Origin: Legionella birminghamensis
GTDB taxonomy: Bacteria; Pseudomonadota; Gammaproteobacteria; Legionellales; Legionellaceae
Direction of reading: 5' to 3'
Length of the DNA stretch: 64,000 nucleotides
NCBI RefSeq assembly: GCF_900452515.1
Contig: NZ_UGNW01000001.1
Span: forward strand, 1,054,001 to 1,118,000
A program made the position numbers and the translations under genes. Below the pieces are notes generated by a model. It was not told the DNA's origin. It did no database searches and saw only the letters and a program-made list of their open reading frames with translations. Below are positions 50,640 through 61,490 of the stretch, piece by piece; positions within the stretch are counted from its first letter, which is position 1, and every line of letters starts with the position of its first letter.

Positions 50640-53570
50640 TTATCCCTGGGCTATGTCTTTCTTAAGGCTAAATCCTGTCAGGATACCAGGGCTAAATGGA
50701 TTGATCTGATTTTGTGTTTTCAATAAATAGCGTCCAGAGTTACCATTTACTTCAAACAGAATTTGCAGGCTGCTGCTGTCATTGCTATCAACCAGCACAT
50801 TGACTTTCTGGAGCATTTTAAAGAAAGCCCAGGTGCCTGTTTCTTCCAATTCGTAGTGGTTGCCTTCAATAGAGCTTAAGCTAAGTTTTGCCCCGCGTTG
50901 CGGCCAGGTAAATTCTGTATCAGATTCACTGTTTTGATTATCAGACAGTGAAGTTTCACCAATGGTGAGCTGTAAACTGGAGACAACGGGATCCAGATTT
51001 ATTTTCTGCAGGGAAAATTCAATGCGGCTGGTATCTGAATCGTCAGGGAAGAACATATTGCTGATAACATTGGCTCTGATTAATTCATTAATTAAATCAT
51101 TGGAAATTGGCATTAGATAGCCATTTAATTCTTTAGGCTGCCACTGTGCATGCGATGTATCCAGGAAGGGTTTTAAATAATGAGTAACAAAGCTGTTCAA
51201 GGTTCCATGGGGTGAGAAGAAATGATCGAAATCCTCAAGGCCTATTTCTTCTTTCTCTGTTGGATCCAGAGGATAGCGCTTGGCTATGGCATTTTTGTAA
51301 ACACTATAGACGCGTTTATTCCATTGTTTGTTTAAGAATTCGCGGCTTTCATTGATAAAAATGAACCAGGTATCGTCAGCAATTTGTTTTGCCCAGCTGG
51401 CAATGGGCTCAGGAAGTTGTCGTGAGCGATTATAAAGGGAACTTAATGGATCAGTCAGGGTATCGCCGCGGAATCGCGCCTGAGTGAGGTCGAATACGGT
51501 TTGCCCTTGATCATTGACTAAAGCCAGGGTGGTCAGAAACTTTTCCAGCTCATTGACATTGACTGTCAATTCCTGCGCAGCTGAGCTGGTCATTAAATTC
51601 AGGGCCGTAAATTGATTGGCAATTTTCTGATTAAAGAGACTGGCGTTTTCAGCGGCTTCCGGGCTGGTTTCTTGCTGAATTAATTGAACCAGACGTCTGA
51701 TTGAATCAGATTGCTGCAGCGCTTGTGTTAATTGTTTGGCTTGCTGATAACCCTGATAGTGTTGCGGTCTGGTGCGCCTGGTAAAGTTGAGCCACCAATT
51801 ACTGTAATCAAAGCAATAGGCTTGTTCAAGCTGAGTTTGCAGGTTATCGAGATCTTGACGTGCAAGCACCCAGTTTTCTTTTTGTAATGTGACTGTGATT
51901 TGTGGAAGTAAGCTTAGGACTTCAATAAAGCCTGCTTTAGTGAAATAATCAGGCAATTCCTTGGAAGCCAGGTCAAAACCTTCAACGCTGATTGAGGTCT
52001 TTCCCTGGGGAAATTGCGCTTTTGCTAAAGAGTAATATAAATAGGTAGCCGGCAGGGCATTAAGATAATTCCGTGCATCGCTGACAATCTGTTGATTAAT
52101 TGGAAGCGCCTGACGCGGCTGCTTAAGCGCATTGTGAAGCAGAAGCAGCTGCTTATCATTCTGAAATGCTGCATTAGTGTTTTTCCAGTAATCACTAAAC
52201 CAGGCAGTTACCGCTTGTTCAGAGAAATGCTCCGGCTCTCCCAGCATTAAATAGATTTTTAAAGCCTGATAACGAGCCAGCTGAGTCTGGGATGGATTGG
52301 AAATTACCTCTTCCAGAGATGATAATACATCGGGTAGAAAGTTGTCGTGCAATTTACTAATCGTACTATTATGCAACTGCAGTTTCAGTTGTTCGATGAC
52401 AGGATGAGAAACCCAGCCTACAGGAATCAGGTTAAGCTTGGTTTCTGCCTGCGATAAATGATACAGGGCAGAGGCTAAATCCTTGTTCTGGCTGCTCAGT
52501 GTTTCATAGGCCATGAGCTCTTTGCTTGCATCGTCAAGCAAGTCTGCGGTCTGGTTATATTGATACCACAAAACGCTCAGAAATACTGCAACCACTGCTG
52601 TGGTTCCCAGGGCAGCAATTTTGTGACCTTTGGTTAAAGAGGCATCCAGTTTTTTGGTCTGTTCCTGGAAGGCTTTAATTGCGCCTTCAATGAAATAAGC
52701 GCGGTAATTGCTTGATTGATGATATTTATCGGGAATAGTTAATGCGTATTCATGTTGAATTCTCTGATTTAAGCGGTCAACTGAAACGCCGCCCTGTTCT
52801 GCACTGGTAAAATAAACCGCCTGCAGGAGAAAGTCTTTTGCGGCCAGCTGCTGAATTAAGGTTTGGACTGGAATTCTCAAACTGGCCAACTGCAAAGGAA
52901 ACTCTCTGATCAATGTCCGTTTAACACTGGAACGGGCTGGATGCAGTTTATTGATGGTTTCCTGCCCAAGCACTTCAATCATACGATCGAACTGAAGACG
53001 ATAGTGATCAAAGAGTTTTTTAGGCTGAAGATTATAGTCCAGTGAAAAGCCCAAGGGTTTACTTAAGTCCTGGATATGCTCCGACTGGAAAAAATCGCAG
53101 AATCCGGCCAGTGTATCCAGCTTGGTAAAGATAACTGCTAATTCAGTCTTATAACCCAATGCTTTGCTGAAACGCTCAAGTAGATTGGCATGGGACTTAC
53201 ATTGGCTTGCAATCTGCACGGGCTCCGTCATTAAAAAATCACGGCTGTCGACGCATAAAATAATGCCGCTAACGCGAAGACCTCTATGGCAGCGGTTTAA
53301 CTGTTTTAAGTTATGATGGAGCAGATTGTCGGTTTCATGAAGCCAGGTTTCACCAAGCTCCAGAATAATGCCGCTGTTATTATAAAAGAAATTGGCGCCA
53401 TTTAACTCATCTACGGCATGATGGTTTAGATTTGCCTGCTTAAGCAAGGTTGTTTTGCCTTGATGGCTTTTTCCGATGACCAGCAAAAAGGAAAGGGGAT
53501 TGGATTGTGGTTTTAACAGGCTAACAATTTTTTTTAGAGCGTCACAGAGCGCTTGCAGTGATCTATCCAT
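50640..53570 (-). CDS. icmF: Dot/Icm inner-membrane protein IcmF
   Basis: IcmF with IcmH helps polar targeting and stability of the core complex; it is homologous to TssM of type VI secretion. The 976 residues (973 in L. pneumophila) have an N-terminal GTPase-like domain with a P-loop GKSHQGKT (residues 33-40), a hydrophobic segment (about 318-342, KIAALGTTAVVAVFLSVLWYQYNQ) and a long periplasmic helical domain ending in a beta-rich C terminus (RIEFSLQKINLDPVVSSLQLTIGETSL and FFKMLQKVNVLVDSNDSSSLQILFEVNG). Its ATG shares a base with the icmH stop, so they form an operon. Confidence 0.95.
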   Translation of the reverse strand: MDRSLQALCDALKKIVSLLKPQSNPLSFLLVIGKSHQGKTTLLKQANLNHHAVDELNGANFFYNNSGIILELGETWLHETDNLLHHNLKQLNRCHRGLRVSGIILCVDSRDFLMTEPVQIASQCKSHANLLERFSKALGYKTELAVIFTKLDTLAGFCDFFQSEHIQDLSKPLGFSLDYNLQPKKLFDHYRLQFDRMIEVLGQETINKLHPARSSVKRTLIREFPLQLASLRIPVQTLIQQLAAKDFLLQAVYFTSAEQGGVSVDRLNQRIQHEYALTIPDKYHQSSNYRAYFIEGAIKAFQEQTKKLDASLTKGHKIAALGTTAVVAVFLSVLWYQYNQTADLLDDASKELMAYETLSSQNKDLASALYHLSQAETKLNLIPVGWVSHPVIEQLKLQLHNSTISKLHDNFLPDVLSSLEEVISNPSQTQLARYQALKIYLMLGEPEHFSEQAVTAWFSDYWKNTNAAFQNDKQLLLLHNALKQPRQALPINQQIVSDARNYLNALPATYLYYSLAKAQFPQGKTSISVEGFDLASKELPDYFTKAGFIEVLSLLPQITVTLQKENWVLARQDLDNLQTQLEQAYCFDYSNWWLNFTRRTRPQHYQGYQQAKQLTQALQQSDSIRRLVQLIQQETSPEAAENASLFNQKIANQFTALNLMTSSAAQELTVNVNELEKFLTTLALVNDQGQTVFDLTQARFRGDTLTDPLSSLYNRSRQLPEPIASWAKQIADDTWFIFINESREFLNKQWNKRVYSVYKNAIAKRYPLDPTEKEEIGLEDFDHFFSPHGTLNSFVTHYLKPFLDTSHAQWQPKELNGYLMPISNDLINELIRANVISNMFFPDDSDTSRIEFSLQKINLDPVVSSLQLTIGETSLSDNQNSESDTEFTWPQRGAKLSLSSIEGNHYELEETGTWAFFKMLQKVNVLVDSNDSSSLQILFEVNGNSGRYLLKTQNQINPFSPGILTGFSLKKDIAQG

Positions 53571-54355
53571 TAGTTTTCCAGTTTCGCGGTAGCAGTATGA
53601 CCAAATTGAACCATTCTGGCTTTATTTTCGACTAGCAAATAACTCAGTCCGTACCCTGCCGCCAAAATGCATAAGGAAACAAAAGCAACTGTTATAAAAG
53701 GTTTATGGTTGCTTACCCTGCTTTCAACCTTTTTAGGCTCTTTAAATAGGCGATAGGATTTATTGACACGGTATTGTTTAATGAGTTGAAACAATTCCTC
53801 TATCAGATTGTCAAGCACTTGCCGTCCATCGCTGCGGTAGTGCTGTTTCCCTTCAAAGCCGGTAATCAGGCAATAATAAGCCAACTCAATTAAGTCCAGA
53901 TATTGATTCGGTCTATCCTTGATATGCTTTACGATATCAAAGAAGCGTTCTTCAGGTCCAACGCCGTTATGCGACAGGGGGGTAAACGCCTGAAACTCCG
54001 CCGGAACGCTATAAAGTCTGAGGTAGCTTTTTCCCAGTATTTCATCAATGGTTGCACATAATAAATAATGAGCAATCGCGTTTAACTCATCAGAATAGGC
54101 TTTTCCATGCAAGCGGCTATGAAAAGCAAGCAGTTCATGTTCAACATTTTCCCGTATATCAGCAATCGGAGGAAGCGATGGGCTGATGCATAAACGCTCC
54201 AATAAAGATAATACAGGCCCGGCTGCAGCTACTAATGGATTAGTAGTGAAAGGCGCAATAAATAATTTGGAGCGATAATAGCCATGAGCAGATAGAGGTT
54301 TGCCCATAATAGATAAATTGCTGACAAGTGAGGCCGAAATTGACTCAGCTGTCAT
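53570..54355 (-). CDS. icmH: Dot/Icm inner-membrane protein IcmH/DotU
   Basis: IcmH (DotU) is an inner-membrane protein of the DotU/TssL family, which stabilises the system with IcmF. The 261 residues have an N-terminal cytoplasmic helical domain with LLAFHSRLHGKAYSDELNAIAHYLLCATIDEILGKS and GPEERFFDIVKHIKDRPNQYLDLIELAYYCLITGFEGKQHYRSDGRQVLDNLIEELF, and a single C-terminal TM helix (about residues 223-243, FITVAFVSLCILAAGYGLSYLL), as expected for the family. It is the first gene of icmH-icmF. Confidence 0.96.
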   Translation of the reverse strand: MTAESISASLVSNLSIMGKPLSAHGYYRSKLFIAPFTTNPLVAAAGPVLSLLERLCISPSLPPIADIRENVEHELLAFHSRLHGKAYSDELNAIAHYLLCATIDEILGKSYLRLYSVPAEFQAFTPLSHNGVGPEERFFDIVKHIKDRPNQYLDLIELAYYCLITGFEGKQHYRSDGRQVLDNLIEELFQLIKQYRVNKSYRLFKEPKKVESRVSNHKPFITVAFVSLCILAAGYGLSYLLVENKARMVQFGHTATAKLEN

Positions 54356-54493
54356 ATTTTGACTCCAACTTACTTCTCAAATTAATGAGGTATGAATATT
54401 AATCAAGCAGTGTATTGGGTGTTGTAAAATACACCTGAGCTATCTGCTTAATACAGAAAGTGTATCGATAATACGTCATCTCGATTACCTTGT

Positions 54494-54737
54494 CGATAAG
54501 ACCATAGCTAACTACACAAATATTTTCCCCGTCCGAATCCCCGCGGCACCCATGCCTGTTGAAGTAGTATGGTCCTCAGACATGTTTCAATGCTGCCAAA
54601 AAATAGGGTTTAACAGGCAGTCATAAACAAGTCTTTTTAACATTAAATTGGCTTCGTGTGGACCCCGCGGTCGCAGCCGCGGGGATTCGATAGCGTTTAA
54701 TTCCCATCCACTTGTGTAGATAGCTATGCGATAAGAC
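54494..54737. mobile_element. MITE-like element, 226 bp, with perfect 9-bp target duplication
   Basis: The element spans 54503-54728 with terminal inverted repeats CATAGCTAACTACACAAAT (54503-54521) and ACTTGTGTAGATAGCTATG (54710-54728), matching at 17 of 19 positions. It is flanked by the direct repeat CGATAAGAC at 54494-54502 and 54729-54737, a perfect 9-bp target duplication. Inside are GAATCCCCGCGGC (54535-54547), an AT-rich core and CCCCGCGGTCGCAGCCGCGG (about 54664-54683). There is no ORF, so it depends on a transposase elsewhere. This lies in the 54356-54745 gap between icmH and the next gene. Confidence 0.85.
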
Positions 54738-54745
54738 AGGGGAGA

Positions 54746-55228
54746 TTAATTTTCCTCTGTAAATAGGGGCTGAAAATAGCGGTCTATCCAGGCTTCGCCG
54801 AGAAATTCGAATGCATCCTCCAGAAAATCAGCCAGTTCATCGGGGGAAATCTGATGTTCTTCCCCGTGAGCTTCGATGTCATGATGAAAATAACTTTCCC
54901 AATACTGCTCGCAGAATTCGCAATAATCACGGGTATTCAAAATGAAAAAATGCCAGAGATCGTCAAGTCGTAACAGTGGGCCAAATAGATGGGTCGCCTT
55001 GCCCTGAGTTTTACGAAATTGGGTTAACCACATCCATCCCAGTAAGTCTTTCCATAATTGACGCGATTGCTCAAGTGAACGTTCTGGATGCTTTAGAGCG
55101 TACTGAGTGACAAGACGTTCATTATCATACTTCAGCAGCTCATTTAAAGGCAGAAAAGAAGTCATCGAAAACGACAGCAGCTTGTTCGCCACTCCTTGTG
55201 TTTTGTAATTGCCCTGACAATTCGGCAA
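54746..55228 (-). CDS. Hypothetical protein with a WH-C motif, glycine-rich domain protein-like
   Basis: The frame gives up to 160 residues (from a TTG at 55228); the first ATG is at 55165 (MTSFLPLNELLKYDNERLVT, 139 residues), and the start is uncertain because AAGGAG lies 27 bases before that ATG. The core LDDLWHFFILNTRDYCEFCEQYWESYFHHDI resembles the DxxWHxHILxTxxYxxxC...G.fxxH motif of the glycine-rich domain-containing protein family (PF07173). Such domains are found widely but their role is unclear. The C-terminal half is acidic. It sits just after the mobile element. Confidence 0.65.
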   Translation of the reverse strand: MPNCQGNYKTQGVANKLLSFSMTSFLPLNELLKYDNERLVTQYALKHPERSLEQSRQLWKDLLGWMWLTQFRKTQGKATHLFGPLLRLDDLWHFFILNTRDYCEFCEQYWESYFHHDIEAHGEEHQISPDELADFLEDAFEFLGEAWIDRYFQPLFTEEN

Positions 55229-55327
55229 ATTTTTTCTTGTTTTGTCATCGTTTATCTCCTATCTCTTAATGAGGGTCTTTTAGATTATTTGAACAGCAAT
55301 TTAATCACAAATCAATCAAAAATAATC

Positions 55328-55364
55328 ATAGATTATATCTATCGAAACAATAAAAACATTCGAT
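55328..55364 (+). promoter_or_regulatory. Predicted OxyR-binding site upstream of ahpC
   Basis: The sequence gives ATAG (55328-55331), seven bases, CTAT (55339-55342), seven bases, ATAA (55350-55353), seven bases, CGAT (55361-55364). This is the OxyR consensus ATAG-N7-CTAT-N7-ATAG-N7-CTAT with 14 of 16 positions matching. It ends 58 bases before ahpC. A suitable -10 falls within TAGGATATAC (about 55394-55403). Confidence 0.7.
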
Positions 55365-55422
55365 TTTACTTATAAATAGCGGTCAACTACAGTTAGGATA
55401 TACAACAGAAAAGGAGAAAAAA

Positions 55423-55965
55423 ATGATCACAGTAGGTAACCGATTTCCTCAGTTCCAATTAAAGGCAACAGTCAGTAATGACATCAAAGAAGCGTTTACA
55501 ACCATCAACAATGAAAGCTTTGGCGGTAAATGGCTTGTTGTCTTCTTCTGGCCAAAAGATTTTACCTTTGTATGTCCAACTGAGATTGCCGGATTCGGAA
55601 AACTGGAGTCTGAGTTTGCGGACAGGGATGCCCAAATCCTGGGAGTTAGTATCGATAGCGAGTTTGTGCATCTGGCCTGGAGAAAACAACACCCTGATTT
55701 GCATGAACTATCATTTCCCATGCTTGCGGATATCAAACGCGAATTAAGCGGCAGTCTGGGGATCCTTGATGAGCAGGAAGGCGTAGCGCAAAGGGCGACT
55801 TTTATCGTAGACCCTCATGGAATCACCCGATTTGTTATGGTTACGGATTTAAATGTCGGGCGCAATCCGCAGGAGGTTTTACGGGTTTTGGATGCTTTAC
55901 AGACCGATGAGCTTTGCCCCTGTAACTGGAAGAAAGGTGAAGAAACCATCCATATTCAGGAGTAA
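55423..55965 (+). CDS. ahpC: Alkyl hydroperoxide reductase AhpC-type peroxiredoxin
   Basis: AhpC reduces peroxides with a peroxidatic cysteine. The 180 residues have FTFVCPTEIAGFGKL (peroxidatic C51), the conserved Arg in GVAQRATFIVDP (about residues 122-133), and resolving Cys in DELCPCNW (C165). It is partnered with AhpD immediately downstream, so electrons are probably supplied by the AhpD thiols (as in the Legionella ahpC2D pair) rather than AhpF. AAAGGAGAAAAAA lies before ATG 55423. Confidence 0.96.
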   Translation: MITVGNRFPQFQLKATVSNDIKEAFTTINNESFGGKWLVVFFWPKDFTFVCPTEIAGFGKLESEFADRDAQILGVSIDSEFVHLAWRKQHPDLHELSFPMLADIKRELSGSLGILDEQEGVAQRATFIVDPHGITRFVMVTDLNVGRNPQEVLRVLDALQTDELCPCNWKKGEETIHIQE

Positions 55966-55970
55966 TAATT

Positions 55971-56483
55971 ATGTTGACTGCGATTACTGAGCGTTTACCC
56001 GAAGTCGCGAAAGATGTCAGGCTGAATTTGGGCAAGGTGTTGGATTTGGAGCAAACCGATGGCTTGACTCCTTCACAGGTAGTCGGCTGTGCATTAGCGG
56101 TGGCCTATCATTTAAGCGATCCCTTAATAATTGAGGAATTGGAGGCACTCAACTCCGATCCTCTGGTGAGCAATGGGGCAAAACTGGCTGCGAGCCTCAT
56201 GGCAATTAGTAATATTTACTACCGCTTTACCCATTTAAGCGAACAGCCAGAACTTACGCAGATTCCTGCCGGTCTCAGAATGCAGGGAATGGCCAATCCC
56301 GGAGTTGACAAGCTGACTTTTGAGATGATGTGCCTTGCCGTTTCTATCCTGAATGGCTGCGGAGCCTGTATGAGTGCACATAGCAGGCAATTAGGCCAGC
56401 ATGGTATTGCAGCAACCGCTCTTGCAAGAATAGGCCGTATAGCCGCTATAATTCATGCCACGAATATAAGCCTGAAGTTATAG
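55971..56483 (+). CDS. ahpD: Alkyl hydroperoxidase AhpD-type protein
   Basis: AhpD reduces AhpC and has weak peroxidase activity itself. The 170 residues carry the CxxC active site in ILNGCGACMSAHSRQL (C130, C133, with H137 after it), within the all-helical CMD fold. It starts six bases after ahpC and is part of its operon, under the OxyR-type box. The 3' end is followed by a repeat palindrome at 56496-56519. Confidence 0.95.
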   Translation: MLTAITERLPEVAKDVRLNLGKVLDLEQTDGLTPSQVVGCALAVAYHLSDPLIIEELEALNSDPLVSNGAKLAASLMAISNIYYRFTHLSEQPELTQIPAGLRMQGMANPGVDKLTFEMMCLAVSILNGCGACMSAHSRQLGQHGIAATALARIGRIAAIIHATNISLKL

Positions 56484-56495
56484 CGAATCCATATC

Positions 56496-56519
56496 GTAGG
56501 CTGGGCTGTAAAGCCCAGC
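56496..56519. repeat. GTAGGCTGGGC palindromic repeat, copy 4
   Basis: GCTGGGCT (56500-56507) and AGCCCAGC (56512-56519) with a GTAA loop lie directly between the convergent 3' ends of ahpD and sodC, where one hairpin could end both transcripts. Confidence 0.75.
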
Positions 56520-57005
56520 TTAATTAATTACTCCGCATCCCAAACGTGCACCGCCGCCACCTAAGGGAGGATTATCACTGTAATTGTCACCGCCGGCATG
56601 AATCATCAACGCAAGATTTTTGAGATCGCTGGTTTTTAGTCGGGGTGCCAGCAAAGGCGTATTGGCTTTCCCGTCCTCCATAACGAATAAAACCGGTAAA
56701 TCACCGAGATGACCACTCGAATAAGGTCCTTTGTGCTGATTGGTTTTATGTGGATCAAAATGGCCGCCTGCAGCCATACCGGCTTCACTGCAGTCCGCGT
56801 TTTGGTGCAAATGAAAGCCATGAGCCCCGGCTGGTAGATTGCTGAGCGAAGGGATGATTAGCAACCCATAATCACTATCCTTGAAAATTACTTCACCTAA
56901 AAGGGTATTTTTGTCTGTTGTATAGACCTTCGTAGAAACTTCCTGAGCCAGAGCGGCATGGGTTACCGAAAGGCAAAAAGAAAGGCAAGCCATAATTTTT
57001 TTCAT
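56520..57005 (-). CDS. sodC: Periplasmic Cu/Zn superoxide dismutase
   Basis: SodC dismutates superoxide in the periplasm. The 161 residues have a signal peptide ([20 protein letters not shown]), the copper ligands in [10 protein letters not shown] (about residues 64-73), the zinc loop [25 protein letters not shown] with several His, and the C-terminal [28 protein letters not shown] (about 133-160) with the disulfide Cys. It converges on ahpD, so oxidative-stress genes are clustered here. Confidence 0.97.
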   Translation of the reverse strand: MKKIMACLSFCLSVTHAALAQEVSTKVYTTDKNTLLGEVIFKDSDYGLLIIPSLSNLPAGAHGFHLHQNADCSEAGMAAGGHFDPHKTNQHKGPYSSGHLGDLPVLFVMEDGKANTPLLAPRLKTSDLKNLALMIHAGGDNYSDNPPLGGGGARLGCGVIN

Positions 57006-57085
57006 AAATATTCCTTGTGCTATAATCTTTCACTGCACCTGCGTGCTGCTGACCTATACTATATATAAAACATAAAAAATGGTTT

Positions 57086-58342
57086 GTGGAATTGAATCAG
57101 CCTCCAGTTCGAACATTACTGGCACGACAGGGAATTTATGATAACACAAGTTCTGTGCTTGCTTATGAACTCTTATATCGCAACAGCGAATTAGAGAATT
57201 TGAATCTTGCATTGAATAGTTCAGGCGAATTGGCGACCTACTCTGTTCTACTGGATTTGTTTGCCAACCTCAACATAGACGCCATCGTCGGCAACAAGCG
57301 CGCATTCATAAATTTTACCTATCAGCATCTCATTGAGCAAATACCGGCATTACTCCCCAGAAAAAGGATTGCCATAGAAGTTTTGGAAACAGTGGTCATT
57401 AACCAGGAAGTTATTTCCAGTATTATTGCGCTGAAGAATAAGGGTTATGAAATTGCACTGGATGATTTTGTTTTCCGCGAAGAAATAAAACCACTGCTTG
57501 AAGTCGCTGATATTGTTAAAATCGATGTCCTAAACCTGAATGAACAGCAAATTGTAAAACAACTTTCACATCTTCAGGTATTTAAAGGAAAATTACTCGC
57601 TGAGAAAGTCGAAAACAAGCAGCAATTTGATGTTTGTGTGAATCTTGGATTCGATCTTTTTCAGGGTTTTTTTCTCGATAAACCACAAGCATTAACAGGG
57701 CAGGCGATTACTGAAAACAAAGCGCAGATCCTGCGGTTATTGGCGGAAATAAATGATGAGGATCTATCTGTTCAGCGCGTTGAAGAAATAATTCTGCAAA
57801 TACCAAAATTAAGTTACCGGATCCTGCGTCTGGCAAACTCTGCTTCCATTTATAGCAGCCGCAAAATAGAATCATTAATGGATGCCATCACAAAATTAGG
57901 ATTAAATCAGATTAGAAACTGGCTTAGTTTGTTACTGTTGGCAAGCCATGACGAGATTGCATCGGATTTACTGGAAAGAACTTTAATCCGCGCCAAAATG
58001 TGTGAATTACTTGCCAAGTCGATGAAATATTCTGCCGCTCAGCAGGCCTATACGGTGGGTTTACTTTCCACCCTGGATGGTATTTTAAATGAACCAATGC
58101 CGTCTCTTCTCGAAAAAATGGGACTAAGTGGAGCATTAAATGATGCTTTACTAAATTATAATGGAATATTAGGCAGCATTCTTAAAGCGGCTATTGATTA
58201 TGAGCACGCCAATTTTAATGAATTGACACATATTCGGATTGAGAGTGAAGTGCTGACCCAATCTTATCTGGACGCAATAGAGTATGCAAATAATGTAATG
58301 GAAATTATCAGCCGTAAGGATCCTGTGGTTAGTGCGGATTAA
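57086..58342 (+). CDS. EAL-HDOD (YuxH-like) signalling protein
   Basis: The 418 residues consist of a modified EAL domain (about 1-205) and an HDOD domain (about 210-400). EAL motifs are altered: the first is AYELLYRN in place of xEALxR, with EVLETVV, ALDDFVF (DDF) and KIDVLNL. The HDOD part shows LRLLAEINDEDLSVQRVEEIILQIPKLSYRILRLANSA and LGLNQIRNWLSLLLLAS. Such proteins usually act as cyclic-di-GMP-related regulators without full phosphodiesterase activity, but activity here is unknown. The start GTG 57086 has a weak ribosome site, and a TTG at 57092 is the alternative. Confidence 0.85.
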   Translation: MELNQPPVRTLLARQGIYDNTSSVLAYELLYRNSELENLNLALNSSGELATYSVLLDLFANLNIDAIVGNKRAFINFTYQHLIEQIPALLPRKRIAIEVLETVVINQEVISSIIALKNKGYEIALDDFVFREEIKPLLEVADIVKIDVLNLNEQQIVKQLSHLQVFKGKLLAEKVENKQQFDVCVNLGFDLFQGFFLDKPQALTGQAITENKAQILRLLAEINDEDLSVQRVEEIILQIPKLSYRILRLANSASIYSSRKIESLMDAITKLGLNQIRNWLSLLLLASHDEIASDLLERTLIRAKMCELLAKSMKYSAAQQAYTVGLLSTLDGILNEPMPSLLEKMGLSGALNDALLNYNGILGSILKAAIDYEHANFNELTHIRIESEVLTQSYLDAIEYANNVMEIISRKDPVVSAD

Positions 58343-59267
58343 AAAATGGATTTTCCTGGCTTTTGGCTGTGGAATTTTTTAGATATTCTCTTACTGTTTC
58401 ACCCAGAACACTATCTTTTGCAGCTTTCTTTTCAGTTTCACTCATTCCATTGAAAATATCAGTTTCTCCTTTATCAATATTTTCCAATATTTTTTCGACA
58501 CTGGCTTGTTTAATGGATGGAAGAAAACCGCCCCTGAAAAACAGGAAAGTAGTATGTTTTTTATCACCATTCGCTGCGCGAAAACTATAAATTTCATGGA
58601 GCTTTTTTAGCTTTTGCAAAGCAATTGAGTGTTCAAAGTCAGAGCTTGAAATATATTGCCTTAATGTATTCTGATTGATCGGCCTATGATTTCTAATCAT
58701 ATCCCACAGCAAGGGAATGGTACGGATTACGTGGTATCCACAGTCTGTTGAATTAAAGAAATGCTGCTTTTCTGTGTAGATACGAGCAAGTTCAGCATGG
58801 CCTCTGCCATTTGGAGAGCTTTTACTGTCAATAATGCAGGTCTTAAGACAGTTGGCATGGCATGAATACTCAATAACGATGTGATCTTCGCGAAAACCGC
58901 TTTCGACCCTTGGTGAAATAAGATGAATTGTTTTACCAGGGTAGAGCGCTTTCACATGATTAAGAATTTCAGCCAGTTCTTCGGGTTTGAAGTTGAATCT
59001 GAAACTGCCTTTATTGGCAACGGAGTGATGGGCTGATACAGTGGTTGTAATGATTATCTGATCGTCATTTTCCTCAACCCAATATTTTTTAGGCGTTCCA
59101 TATCCGGAAGGCTTGTAAATATAAGCCTTGACGTTTTCTTCAGAAAAAAACTCAATAGCGATTTGATCAGAAGCTTCAAAATACTCTGATGGGGGAGCGG
59201 AACCAAATAAATCATGGAGGCTGGCTTCAACATCGGAAGCGCCCAGTTGCAAATTTGTGCTGCTCAT
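58329..59267 (-). CDS. Predicted CE-clan cysteine protease, candidate effector
   Basis: I recognise no named family for this 312-residue protein, but residues 127-190 carry a CE-clan (Ulp1/adenain-type) catalytic layout: histidine H129 in REDHIVIEYS, aspartate D147 in TCIIDSKSS (18 residues on, typical spacing), and the nucleophile C176 in NSTDCGYHVIRTI, the classic DCGxxV motif. A possible oxyanion Gln is Q168. Enzymes of this clan in pathogens cleave ubiquitin or SUMO, or acetylate host proteins. The C-terminal half is helical with a polar tail (SQENPFFNPH). No signal peptide is present. It overlaps the 3' end of the EAL-HDOD gene by 14 bases on the opposite strand. Confidence 0.65.
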   Translation of the reverse strand: MSSTNLQLGASDVEASLHDLFGSAPPSEYFEASDQIAIEFFSEENVKAYIYKPSGYGTPKKYWVEENDDQIIITTTVSAHHSVANKGSFRFNFKPEELAEILNHVKALYPGKTIHLISPRVESGFREDHIVIEYSCHANCLKTCIIDSKSSPNGRGHAELARIYTEKQHFFNSTDCGYHVIRTIPLLWDMIRNHRPINQNTLRQYISSSDFEHSIALQKLKKLHEIYSFRAANGDKKHTTFLFFRGGFLPSIKQASVEKILENIDKGETDIFNGMSETEKKAAKDSVLGETVREYLKNSTAKSQENPFFNPH

Positions 59268-59436
59268 GAGTGTAATTCTTCAGTGGCTATATATTAAATT
59301 ATAGATGAAATTGATTAACGAATTATGAATACAATTCAAGCGCGATGCACTTTACTGATCCGAACTACACTTATTTATTCCTGGGCTGTCAAAATTCAGG
59401 AAAAGTTTTATAATCATTATTTTACTACCCTGGTGA

Positions 59437-61470
<2,034 letters not shown>

Positions 61471-61490
61471 ATTGGGCTACGGAGGCCTAA

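Noticed and set aside
50640-54355. icmF-icmH on the opposite strand as an inversion unique to this genome
   Set aside because: The convergent order may be the ordinary Legionella arrangement; I cannot establish an inversion from this window alone.
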